Below, piece by piece: positions 56,986-63,964 of a stretch of DNA of 64,000 nucleotides; position 1 is the first letter of the stretch; every line of letters begins with the position of its first letter. Made by a program: the position numbers and the translations under genes. Location: positions 99,481 to 163,480 of the forward strand of contig CAZXCU010000012.1 of the NCBI GenBank assembly GCA_964639245.1. Reading direction: 5' to 3'. The notes under the pieces are model-generated. The model saw only the letters and a list, made by a program, of their open reading frames with translations. It did no database searches and had not been told where the DNA came from. This DNA is from SB15 sp964639245. Its GTDB lineage: Bacteria > Chloroflexota > Anaerolineae > Aggregatilineales > J027.

Positions 56986-57059
56986 AAGCGCATGTTCATT
57001 TCTATTTCCTATCCCGATTTGAATTAAAATAGGGGTGTCATAGAACAAGGCGGTGGATC

Positions 57060-57308
57060 ATGAGCGCCCTAGAACGCGAAATCATCGAAAAATTTCATCA
57101 ATTACTACCAGATGCTCAACAACGGGTGCTGGCAGCGATTGAGCAAGAAATCGCAGGGGTTGAGAAGCCAAAATTCGATTTCGAGACATGGGTACAAACG
57201 GTCAAGGCAATACGCGCTGAGATTCTGGCTAATCAACTGCCGGGTTCGCCGCCCATTGATGCAATCGGGATGTTGCGTGATCTGCGGGACGGAGAAGATG
57301 ACGAATGA
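57060..57308 (+). CDS. Antitoxin of a PIN-domain toxin-antitoxin pair
   Basis: 82 residues, overlapping the PIN toxin start by 4 bp (57305). Acidic-helical: IEKFHQLLPDAQQRVLAAIEQEI, then FDFETWVQTVKAIRAEI and a C-terminal SPPIDAIGMLRDLRDGEDDE, typical of antitoxins associated with PIN toxins in Chloroflexota. No zinc or HTH motif is obvious. The start is chosen at the ATG with a GGTGG just upstream. Confidence 0.75.
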   Translation: MSALEREIIEKFHQLLPDAQQRVLAAIEQEIAGVEKPKFDFETWVQTVKAIRAEILANQLPGSPPIDAIGMLRDLRDGEDDE

Positions 57309-57739
57309 CCGTTGTCGTTGACTCCAGCATTCTTATTGCTTTTGGTTTTTTGGATGAGCCACTTCATGGAAAAGCCAATGCTTTACTTGCAGCATGGGAA
57401 AACAGCAGCGAAATTTTAACCGCACCCCGTTTGTTTCGCTCAGAGATTACGGCGGTTATTCGCAAGGCAGTTTATCAACGGCGCACCACCCTAACACAAG
57501 GTAGAGCGCTGTTGACACAACTTTTAATGTACACAGTAGAGTTTTATGAAGATGATGCGTTGTTCCATGAAGCGTATGAAATTGCGCATCGGTTCAACCG
57601 TCCTCGTGCATATGATACACAATACATGGCGCTCGCTGAACGTCTGAATTGCGAATTTTGGACAGCCGATGAACGGTTGTTCAACAGTGTGCAGAGTCAA
57701 TTTAGCCATATTCGCTGGCTAGCAACTTGGCCTACATAG
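57305..57739 (+). CDS. PIN-domain toxin (VapC-like)
   Basis: 144 residues: VVVDSSILIAFGF at the N-terminus (first Asp), APRLFRSEITAVIRKAV (Glu), then RPRAYDTQYMALAERLNCEFWTADERLF with the YD and ADE acidic residues. An intact four-acid PIN nuclease, magnesium dependent. It is coupled to the antitoxin by a 4-bp overlap. Confidence 0.88.
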   Translation: MTVVVDSSILIAFGFLDEPLHGKANALLAAWENSSEILTAPRLFRSEITAVIRKAVYQRRTTLTQGRALLTQLLMYTVEFYEDDALFHEAYEIAHRFNRPRAYDTQYMALAERLNCEFWTADERLFNSVQSQFSHIRWLATWPT

Positions 57740-57761
57740 TTAATTTTTGAGGAATAATTTT

Positions 57762-58442
57762 ATGAAAATTAAATGGTATGGACACGCCAGTTTTAGAATC
57801 CTTGCGGAAGATGGTACAAGCCTCATCACCGACCCCTACACCCCTGAAACAGCAGGGTATGCCCCTGTGCGTGACCGCGCCGATGTGGTACTCATTTCCT
57901 CGGACAATGATTCCTACCACTGCCGCGCTGATTTGATTCACGGCAAACCCACCGTTATCAATGCGCTGGCGCTTGCCCGCAGTAGACAACCACGCACCGA
58001 AAAAGGCATTCACATCAGCGCGATTGAGGCGATGGAAGCGTTGAATCATCCCGAACATGACCCCGACCAGAACGGCATGTATCGTTTTGTGGTGGATGGC
58101 ATTTCGATTGCTCATATGGGAGATGTGGGCAACGCGCTCTCGGATAGCCAGATTGAATTTTTCAAAGGGGTGGATATTCTGCTGGCGCTGGCGGGTGGGC
58201 TGCCCACGATTGCGCTGGATGACCTCAAAGTGCTGATAGACCGCGCCCAACCGAAACTGGTCATTCCGATGCACTTCCGCACCCTCAGTTACCGCCCACG
58301 CAATACCCTCTGGATTGAATCGCTGCTGGCTTATTTCCCCCCTGATATGGTAGACTTTGCCTGTCACTATGAAATTGACATCACGCGGGACGATTTGCCC
58401 GCCAGCACCCGTTTATTGGTCTTGGATTACGAAAAACCATGA
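57762..58442 (+). CDS. MBL-fold protein with a degenerate metal site
   Basis: 226 residues from ATG 57762 (GAGGAA upstream). MKIKWYGHASFRIL, LITDPYTP and the later PKLVIPMHFRTLS and IAHMGDVGNAL fit metallo-beta-lactamase-fold hydrolases of the UlaG/UPF0173 type. The key metal-ligand motif HxHxDH is replaced by ISSDNDSYH at about residues 46-54, so the standard first metal centre is probably lost; HMGD and PMHF remain. It may have another metal arrangement or act without metal. It overlaps the next gene by 4 bp (ATGA). Confidence 0.85.
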   Translation: MKIKWYGHASFRILAEDGTSLITDPYTPETAGYAPVRDRADVVLISSDNDSYHCRADLIHGKPTVINALALARSRQPRTEKGIHISAIEAMEALNHPEHDPDQNGMYRFVVDGISIAHMGDVGNALSDSQIEFFKGVDILLALAGGLPTIALDDLKVLIDRAQPKLVIPMHFRTLSYRPRNTLWIESLLAYFPPDMVDFACHYEIDITRDDLPASTRLLVLDYEKP

Positions 58443-58807
58443 AATTTTTAACCAAAGAAAATCTCAACGCGCTCATTTTTGCGATTATCCTGTGTGGAAT
58501 CGGGTTAGCGGCCTATAGCGGCTACCAATATCTGGATTATCGCAGCCAGATTGCCGATATTGACGAAAAACGCGACGCAATTGCCAAAGAAGCCCAGTCC
58601 ATCGAAACCACCACCCAGATTACCCCCATCGCGGGACGGGATATTGTGCTGCGCCGCGAACGAATTGATCTGGTCAATGACCAGAATGATGCCGTCCGGC
58701 GGGTGGGGATTGGCGTGGCGCTGATTGCGGCGGGTTGGTTGGTGTGGGATTTTGCCCGTTCGCGCCGTGCCAAGTCCAATCCAACAGAATCCGCTCCGAC
58801 GCATTAA
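58439..58807 (+). CDS. Two-TM membrane protein of unknown function
   Basis: 122 residues: TM1 IFAIILCGIGLAAYSGYQ, a 50-residue charged segment (IADIDEKRDAIAKEAQSIE), TM2 VGIGVALIAAGWLVWDF, and a basic end (ARSRRAKSN). It overlaps the MBL gene stop, so it is likely coupled. No domain is recognised. Confidence 0.6.
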   Translation: MKFLTKENLNALIFAIILCGIGLAAYSGYQYLDYRSQIADIDEKRDAIAKEAQSIETTTQITPIAGRDIVLRRERIDLVNDQNDAVRRVGIGVALIAAGWLVWDFARSRRAKSNPTESAPTH

Positions 58808-58868
58808 GAATCTATCCAGTTATTGATTTTCATTGGTCTAAGCGTTTCATCCTGCAAATAGTTTCATA

Positions 58869-58918
58869 GGGGCGGGTTCTGCGGATGTGAAATATCCGTA
58901 ATCCCCCCTCTAAAATTA
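58869..58918. repeat. GGGGCGGGTTCTGCGG repeat, copy 1
   Basis: GGGGCGGGTTCTGCGGATGT and GAAATATCC are shared exactly with 59382-59431. The two copies bracket the short AT-rich gene 58947-59342. GGATGTGAAATATCC is a small dyad. Confidence 0.7.
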
Positions 58919-58946
58919 TTGACAGGATGAATGGAAACGAAATTCA

Positions 58947-59342
58947 ATGAGTGAAAAAAACGACGTTGATTACGATGCTTTGAACCAAATGATGGCGAAT
59001 TGGATAGCACAAGGCGAACCAACTTGGAATGTAGATTTAGATAACCATGTAATTGATGACACCCAAACGCCCAAGTTGTTTCGTTTGGATGTTTTAATTG
59101 GCACTCTATATGTGACCAAAAAGGATTTGTTAGTAAGACTTACCAATCTCGAGTTGTCAATTGACATTATTGAAACAGACTTTCCAGAATTAAAAGTAGA
59201 AGGAAATTCTGTTCAATTTGATAAAAAAGACCTCATTTTTCGGTTGCGAAAGAGAAAAATCGACGAGGATAGGCTGGTTGCTCAATTCTCAGATTGGATT
59301 CTGGAGTCGCAAGATAGCAATGCAAATACCAATAAGGATTAA
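58947..59342 (+). CDS. AT-rich protein of unknown function between two repeats
   Basis: 131 residues, acidic with an alpha/beta look (VDLDNHVIDDTQTPKLFRLD, LVRLTNLELSIDIIET, DKKDLIFRLRKRKIDEDRL). No signal or domain is recognised. Composition is more AT-rich than neighbours, and the gene lies between two copies of a 29-bp identical repeat stretch, suggesting it came in as a small insertion. Confidence 0.55.
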   Translation: MSEKNDVDYDALNQMMANWIAQGEPTWNVDLDNHVIDDTQTPKLFRLDVLIGTLYVTKKDLLVRLTNLELSIDIIETDFPELKVEGNSVQFDKKDLIFRLRKRKIDEDRLVAQFSDWILESQDSNANTNKD

Positions 59343-59381
59343 GTGCTGCATCCAGCAGTCAATACGGATAAAATTTTCTGT

Positions 59382-59431
59382 GGGGCGGGTTCTGCGGATG
59401 TGAAATATCCCCTTCGTTGAAGACCTGCCCT
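59382..59431. repeat. GGGGCGGGTTCTGCGG repeat, copy 2
   Basis: Second copy of the 58869 element, followed by GAAGACCTGCCCTCTG, which pairs with the left arm GGGGCGGGTTCT imperfectly. Confidence 0.7.
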
Positions 59432-59491
59432 CTGAAAGTATTTATCTGTATGCTGTCCGCACTGATAGAATCATCTGGAAATAACCTAAAT

Positions 59492-60670
59492 ATGCCAACC
59501 TATACCCGTGACCGATTTACATGGCTGGGCTATCTCATGCTCGCCTACTATGCCTATTTGCAAGCCGCGCTGGGGCCGTTGATGCCCTTTTTGCGGAAGG
59601 AATTGGATTTAAATTACACTGTCGCCGCGCTGCATTTTAGTGCCTTCGCGTTGGGGATGATTCTAGCGGGGGTGTCCAGCGATGAAGCCGCGCAATGGTT
59701 TGGGCGCAAACGCCTTTTCTGGTTAGGCGGGGCAGGCATGGCGGCGTGTACCCTCTTTTTCATTGGGGGGGTTGTTCCCGCCATGACCATTCTGGGTGTG
59801 TTCGGGATGGGCTTCATCGGCACTTATTTACTGGTGATGATTCAATCGACTTTAGCTGACCATCACGGCGACTTCAAAGCGGTTGCCCTGACCGAAGCCA
59901 ATGTGATTGCCAGCATCGGCGCGACCCTTGCGCCCTTGCTGGTGGGGGGATTCCAGCAAACCGACCTGGGCTGGCGGGTCGGATTGCTCGTCCCGCTTTT
60001 GTATTTGGGCATTTTAGCCAGCCAATTTTATCGCCTGCCCATGCCCGCCAAACAAATTACGCCCCTCTCCACTGATGGGGGAGGGGTTGGGGGTGGGGGT
60101 ACAAAAGTCCCCCTGCCGCCCTTGTTCTGGAATTACTGGCTGGTCATTTTTTTAGGTGTTTCGATTGAATGGAGCATCATTTTCTGGGGAGCGGAATTTT
60201 TAGAAAAAAATACGGGCTTGGAACGGGCAACCGCTGCAACCATTATGAGCGTGTATTTTGGAGCGGTGGTGCTGAGTCGGGCGGTGGGCAGCCAATTGAC
60301 CCGCCGTTTTCCAACCGGGATTTTGCTCCTCACCGCGCTCATTTTAACCGCTATTGGCTTTTTCCTGTTCTGGCTTTCTCCGATGACAGTGCTGGCGGTG
60401 GTCGGATTGTTCATTGCGGGGTTGGGGGTTGCCAATTTGTTCCCGCTCACCCTTTCCGTCGCAAGTAATGTGGTCACCCCTGCCCAATCCGATGCAGCCA
60501 GTGGACGAATCTCACTCGGCGCAGGCATGGCGATTCTGATTGCGCCGCAGATTCTTGGCACATTTGCTGACGCAACCGATATTAAAACCGCCTATGGGGT
60601 GGTGGTCGTTATTTTGGGCTTGGCATTGCTGGTCACGCTGCGGGCGAATCAACAGGCCGCAAAGAGATGA
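59492..60670 (+). CDS. MFS transporter
   Basis: 392 residues from ATG 59492 (MPTYTRDRFTWLGYLML) and about 12 TMs. A-loop motif GRKRLFWLGGAGM after TM2/3 matches the MFS G-x-x-x-(D)-R-x-G-R-(R/K) loop, and ASIGATLAPLLVGGFQ in TM5 is typical. An in-frame G-rich repeat (60061-60100) is read as TPLSTDGGGVGGGGTKVPL in the central cytoplasmic loop between TM6 and TM7. Substrate unknown; a small-molecule exporter or sugar porter is likely. Its 3' end overlaps the convergent Nudix gene by 22 bp. Confidence 0.88.
   Translation: MPTYTRDRFTWLGYLMLAYYAYLQAALGPLMPFLRKELDLNYTVAALHFSAFALGMILAGVSSDEAAQWFGRKRLFWLGGAGMAACTLFFIGGVVPAMTILGVFGMGFIGTYLLVMIQSTLADHHGDFKAVALTEANVIASIGATLAPLLVGGFQQTDLGWRVGLLVPLLYLGILASQFYRLPMPAKQITPLSTDGGGVGGGGTKVPLPPLFWNYWLVIFLGVSIEWSIIFWGAEFLEKNTGLERATAATIMSVYFGAVVLSRAVGSQLTRRFPTGILLLTALILTAIGFFLFWLSPMTVLAVVGLFIAGLGVANLFPLTLSVASNVVTPAQSDAASGRISLGAGMAILIAPQILGTFADATDIKTAYGVVVVILGLALLVTLRANQQAAKR
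60061..60100. repeat. CCCTCTCC-GGGGGAGGGG repeat inside the MFS gene
   Basis: GCCCCTCTCCACTGATGGGG followed by GAGGGGTTGGGGGTGGGGGT is the same family as units at 24970 and 41168, again placed in a loop between TM halves of a membrane protein. Confidence 0.75.
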
Positions 60671-61104
60671 TTCAGCAAATTAAAGGCCAGCAGACTCAGG
60701 CGGTCATCCAAGGCGACAACCCGATCCCAGAAAATAATCTTCGCGGATTCAGCGTTGGGAAGATGCGGTTGAAGGTGCGTTAAATGGGCTACATATAACG
60801 CACCATATTCACAACTTCCATCGCGTAGACGGACTTTGAACAACCCACGATACACAGGGTTTTCAATCTGCTGGCTGGTTTCTTCATACACTTCACGGAT
60901 AGCACACGCCTGTATTGTTTCGCCCATCTCAAGCCCGCCGCCCGGTAATTCCCATTGTTTTCGCTCCGGGTTATACAAGAGAAGGATATTGTTTTCCCGC
61001 ATGACAACCACCTGTGTGAAGGTCAGCGGAACATCGTCTTCCGGTGCGTGTTCTGCATCCGGGAAAATTCCCAGTAATTCGACTCCCGGTACGGTTTCAA
61101 TCAT
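60649..61104 (-). CDS. Nudix hydrolase
   Basis: 151 residues from ATG 61104 with AAAGGA 8-10 bp upstream; a longer frame to 61185 is not supported. The Nudix box appears as GGGLEMGETIQACAIREV, then YEETSQ, matching GX5EX7REUXEEXGU except that the G before the final hydrophobic residue is S. Hydrolyses a nucleoside-diphosphate-linked compound. It overlaps the MFS gene tail by 22 bp and is divergent from the structured RNA element/PNPOx gene. Confidence 0.9.
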   Translation of the reverse strand: MIETVPGVELLGIFPDAEHAPEDDVPLTFTQVVVMRENNILLLYNPERKQWELPGGGLEMGETIQACAIREVYEETSQQIENPVYRGLFKVRLRDGSCEYGALYVAHLTHLQPHLPNAESAKIIFWDRVVALDDRLSLLAFNLLNHLFAAC

Positions 61105-61208
61105 GTGGCTTTTCCTTTCTGAATAAAGACCCTGTATTTTACGCCAACCTCGATGGGAAATGCTTGACCTGTTTTTCAATTTCACCTATAGTAATTGTTG
61201 TTCGTGTT

Positions 61209-61342
61209 ATAGACGGAGTTTTTGAACGTGGTCTTTTTTGCCACCCATGTACCCCCTCTGAGAGTTCCCGTCTGGTAGCACGTCTATCCACTTTTGCCTA
61301 TTCAAACCGCAGGTATGCTCTCGGAGTGACCTGCGGTTTTTG
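61209..61342 (+). ncRNA. Candidate structured RNA leader with terminator
   Basis: ATAGACG (61209-61215) pairs with CGTCTAT (61281-61287), closing a domain that contains a further hairpin (GTGG-TCTTTTTT-GCCAC) and conserved-looking single-stranded parts. It is followed by an 11-bp stem AAACCGCAGGT/ACCTGCGGTTT (61304-61314/61329-61339) and a T-run. The next gene's ribosome binding site (AAGGAGGAG) lies directly behind, so the stem could act as an attenuator. A known riboswitch family is not evident; the element could also be an independent small RNA. Confidence 0.55.
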
Positions 61343-61362
61343 ATTCCTAAGGAGGAGCATCT

Positions 61363-61833
61363 ATGTCAGGTTTTACCGTTGTCCATGTTCAAGAGTTTGC
61401 CGAAATCGAGCAGGAATTTTTGGAGCGCGTCACCCGATTTATCTGGTGCAGCGCCGCCACGGTTAATAACAACAATCGTCCCCGTTCGCGGGTGCTGCAT
61501 CCGGTGTGGGAAGGAAAAACAGGCTGGGTTGGCACATATCGCCAATCACTCAAATCCAAACATCTTGCCCATTCGCCTTATCTCTCGCTGGCCTACATTG
61601 CCGACCCGATGAAACCCGTCTATGTGGATTGTGTTGCGGAATGGCAGGATGACCTGCAAGATAAACAGCGCTTCTGGGATTGGGTGCAAACTATCCCCGA
61701 ACCGATGGGGTACAACCCCGCCGACAGTTTTACTTTTGATGATACGTTTGGAGTCTTAAAATTGATTCCCTTCCGTATTGAGGTCTATCATCTGGCGGTG
61801 GGGACAAAAATCTGGCGCGATTCGGCTGAATAA
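61363..61833 (+). CDS. Pyridoxamine 5'-phosphate oxidase-like FMN-binding protein
   Basis: 156 residues, split-barrel fold. VTRFIWCSAATVNNNNRPRSRVLHPVWEGKTGWVGT contains the strand-turn region where FMN binds; SLKSKHLAHSPYLSLAYI, and FDDTFGVLKLIPFRIEVYHL follow in the order of the PNPOx family. It may act on a flavin-dependent oxidation or simply bind cofactor. AAGGAGG lies 9 bp upstream of ATG 61363, right after the leader terminator (61304-61342). Confidence 0.88.
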   Translation: MSGFTVVHVQEFAEIEQEFLERVTRFIWCSAATVNNNNRPRSRVLHPVWEGKTGWVGTYRQSLKSKHLAHSPYLSLAYIADPMKPVYVDCVAEWQDDLQDKQRFWDWVQTIPEPMGYNPADSFTFDDTFGVLKLIPFRIEVYHLAVGTKIWRDSAE

Positions 61834-61841
61834 TTCACATC

Positions 61842-61872
61842 AATAAAAATGGGCGGATTTCTGTATCCGCCC
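61842..61872 (-). terminator. Terminator of the IolE-like gene
   Basis: On the reverse strand GGGCGGA/TCCGCCC (61851-61857 with 61866-61872) is followed by ATTTTTATTG. It lies 14 bp after the 61887 stop and between the two convergent genes. Confidence 0.8.
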
Positions 61873-61886
61873 GTTGACTGATTGGC

Positions 61887-62783
61887 CTAAAAACCCAAAC
61901 TTTTTAAATACTCACGGTTACGCTGGGCGCTCTGGCGGGGTGCGTCTTTGTCATCCACCAGCACATCCTGTTCGACAATCGCCCATCCGTCATAGCCGAG
62001 TTTTTCCATGGTATTCAAAATACCGGGAAAATCGACCATCCCCTTGCCAAGTTCACAGAACAACCCTTCGCCCGTTGCCTGGAAATAATCGAGTTTTTGG
62101 GCGATACATTTTTCGCGGATTTGCGGCTCACAGTCCTTGAGGTGCAGATAGCGCACCCGTTCGCCATATTCTTGCACGGCTTGCATGGCATCCCCACCCG
62201 CATAATGCCAGTGACCCGTATCTAGGCACAAACCCACTAAATCCGGGTCAGCCCGTTTCATCAATTCGCGGGTTTCATCCGGGGTTTCCACATAGCCCGC
62301 GCAGTGATGATGAAACACAATTTGCAGACCGAGTTCGTCATGCACCTTTCGCGCAATCCGATTCACCCCCTTGGCAAACACATCCCATTCATCCGATGAA
62401 AGCCGTGAACCTTGTACCCGTCCCGCCTGCTGGATAAGTTCTGGCACAACCCCGTTATCATCCGCCAGCACGATAAATTTTGCCCCCAGCGCCGCCAGCA
62501 ACTTGCCAACTTTCAGCGCGTGGGCTTCGCCTGCTGCGTGTGCGGCTTCATCCACCAATTTGACGGGGACATAGGAGGAAAGTAACTGTAAACCGCGTTT
62601 TTCCAGTTCGGGACGCAACACAGCGGGGTCAGTCGGCAGATACCCCCACGGGCCAAGCTCTAAACCCGTGTGTCCGGTAGCCACAATTTCATCTAAAACC
62701 TGCGTAAAAGGATATTTTGGCGCGATCTCCTCAAATTCAAAAATTCCCCATGAAACGGGCGCATTGGCAATTCTAATCGTCAT
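61887..62783 (-). CDS. IolE-like sugar phosphate isomerase/epimerase (probable inosose dehydratase)
   Basis: 298 residues from ATG 62783, with AAGGA 9 bp upstream; the longer frame is not supported. A TIM-barrel xylose-isomerase-like protein. IANAPVSWGIFEFEE near the N-terminus, TGLELGPWGYLPTDPAVL, FHHHCAGYVETPDETRELM, VGLCLDTGHWHYAGGDAMQ and LHLKDCEPQIREK supply the metal-binding residues (E, D, H, E type). The ending ILNTMEKLGYDGWAIVEQD and NREYLKSLG is typical of inosose dehydratase-like proteins. A polyol dehydrogenase relative is at 55825. Both together suggest inositol catabolism, but no iolG/iolC/iolD is in the window. Confidence 0.82.
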   Translation of the reverse strand: MTIRIANAPVSWGIFEFEEIAPKYPFTQVLDEIVATGHTGLELGPWGYLPTDPAVLRPELEKRGLQLLSSYVPVKLVDEAAHAAGEAHALKVGKLLAALGAKFIVLADDNGVVPELIQQAGRVQGSRLSSDEWDVFAKGVNRIARKVHDELGLQIVFHHHCAGYVETPDETRELMKRADPDLVGLCLDTGHWHYAGGDAMQAVQEYGERVRYLHLKDCEPQIREKCIAQKLDYFQATGEGLFCELGKGMVDFPGILNTMEKLGYDGWAIVEQDVLVDDKDAPRQSAQRNREYLKSLGF

Positions 62784-62859
62784 TTTTAAACAATCCTTCG
62801 TAACAATTTCAAACGGGAATTGTACAATGTGTGCTGGTAAATTGCTTGAGAGGCCCACC

Positions 62860-63354
62860 ATGAAATTTATCCCGAAGCGGGTGTTTCAACTCGTCGCGTT
62901 CAGCACCTTGTTTTTGCTGCTGGTACAAACAATGCTGTGGGGCATGAACGATTCCGGCCTCTATGCGCCGATTTCTAAGCGCATCGAGTTTGTTAAAGAT
63001 GCGATGATGCAAAGTCTGCTGGCGGGATTATTTACCTTTTTTGCGTTGTTCATCCCATGGCTTGCCGTGATGCTGTTTTTCCGCGAATTTGCACAGGGCA
63101 TGGCGACCATGAAAGACGAACTGGCCTATCTCAAGGGTGAACCCCTGCCCACCGCTTTTGAGGATAATCCCAGACAGCAAAAAATCATCATGGGGATGGT
63201 GGGGATTGTGATTGGATTCGCGCTGGCGTTCATCAATGTGCTGGTCTGGACACAAAGCGAAGATGGCCTGCTGGCGTTGTGGTGCGCGGTGCCTGTCTCG
63301 ATGGTGATGGGTGTGTGGTGGATGATTGAAGGACTACGGATGAAAAATTCCTAA
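62860..63354 (+). CDS. Four-TM membrane protein of unknown function
   Basis: 164 residues from ATG 62860; the longer frame to 62668 antisense to IolE is not supported. TM helices at about residues 6-28 (FQLVAFSTLFLLLVQTMLWGM), 45-75 (LLAGLFTFFALFIPWLAVMLFF), 110-130 (IIMGMVGIVIGFALAFINVLVW) and 138-158. A charged mid-part (REFAQGMATMKDELAYLKGE) links them. Divergent from the IolE gene; the -10-like TACAAT (62823-62828) lies 31 bp upstream of the ATG. Confidence 0.65.
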   Translation: MKFIPKRVFQLVAFSTLFLLLVQTMLWGMNDSGLYAPISKRIEFVKDAMMQSLLAGLFTFFALFIPWLAVMLFFREFAQGMATMKDELAYLKGEPLPTAFEDNPRQQKIIMGMVGIVIGFALAFINVLVWTQSEDGLLALWCAVPVSMVMGVWWMIEGLRMKNS

Positions 63355-63459
63355 TTTGACTACATATGAGCAAAACGTACATTTTACGCGAGATTTACTA
63401 TTTGTGATGATGAATGAGGTAAACTAATGAAAAGAGTTTGTCTCAACGGAGTATAAATC

Positions 63460-63666
63460 ATGGAACACTCAGTCGTTTTTGAACAAACTATCCAACTTGC
63501 TCAGCAACTCTCGATTGAGGAACGGATTGAGCTTATGCTGTTTTTGCAATCTACCACCGAGCAAGAAGGCTATTTGCCCATAGAATTGTTGGGCGTAGAT
63601 GTGGGTGCATGGCCTGAAAATTTATCTTTATCTCGTGAGGATATTTATGACGACGACGGGCGGTAA
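63460..63666 (+). CDS. Antitoxin of a PIN-domain pair
   Basis: 68 residues: MEHSVVFEQTIQLAQQLSIEERIELMLFLQST, then GVDVGAWPENLSLSREDIYDDDGR. The first part is the helical dimerisation region and the end is the toxin-binding tail; the 'QLAQQLSIEERIELM' start is common in antitoxins next to PIN toxins in Chloroflexota. The PIN gene overlaps the 3' end by 20 bp in another frame. Confidence 0.75.
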   Translation: MEHSVVFEQTIQLAQQLSIEERIELMLFLQSTTEQEGYLPIELLGVDVGAWPENLSLSREDIYDDDGR

Positions 63667-63964
63667 TGCGGTTTTTCTTGACACAAATATCTTGGTCTTT
63701 TCTGCGGCTAATGGTTCGCCGTTTCAACAACCTGCACGGCAAGCCATCCAGAGTTTGTGGACACAAAATCGCCCTCTGTGGATAAGCCGTCAGACTATCC
63801 GAGAATATGCGGTTGTAATGACACGCCCTCAGACTTTTATGCAACCAGTCAAAATGTCAACGGTTTTGGCACATATTAGCTTGTTCCATCGGTACTTTAA
63901 AATTGCCGATGATAATCAGTTAGTGACTCGCTATTTGATAAAATTACTAAGAACCTATCCGTAA
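63647..63964 (+). CDS. PIN-domain toxin, probably truncated
   Basis: 105 residues from ATG 63647. NAVFLDTNILVFSAANG (first Asp), ISRQTIREYAVVMTRPQTFMQP (Glu-containing helix) and ISLFHRYFKIADDNQLVTRYLIKLL are PIN-like. It ends at TAA 63962-63964 after RTYP, about 35-40 residues short of a normal PIN of this type, whose C-terminal third carries the GG-KxxHDAN motif and last acidic residues. The remaining 36 bp of the window do not restore the frame convincingly, so it is either truncated by a stop mutation or the frame shifts just before the end. Confidence 0.7.
   Translation: MTTTGGNAVFLDTNILVFSAANGSPFQQPARQAIQSLWTQNRPLWISRQTIREYAVVMTRPQTFMQPVKMSTVLAHISLFHRYFKIADDNQLVTRYLIKLLRTYP

Noticed and set aside
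61250..61290. CTGAGAG-like stretch suggesting a TPP riboswitch
   Set aside because: The second conserved TPP block is missing and the spacing does not fit.
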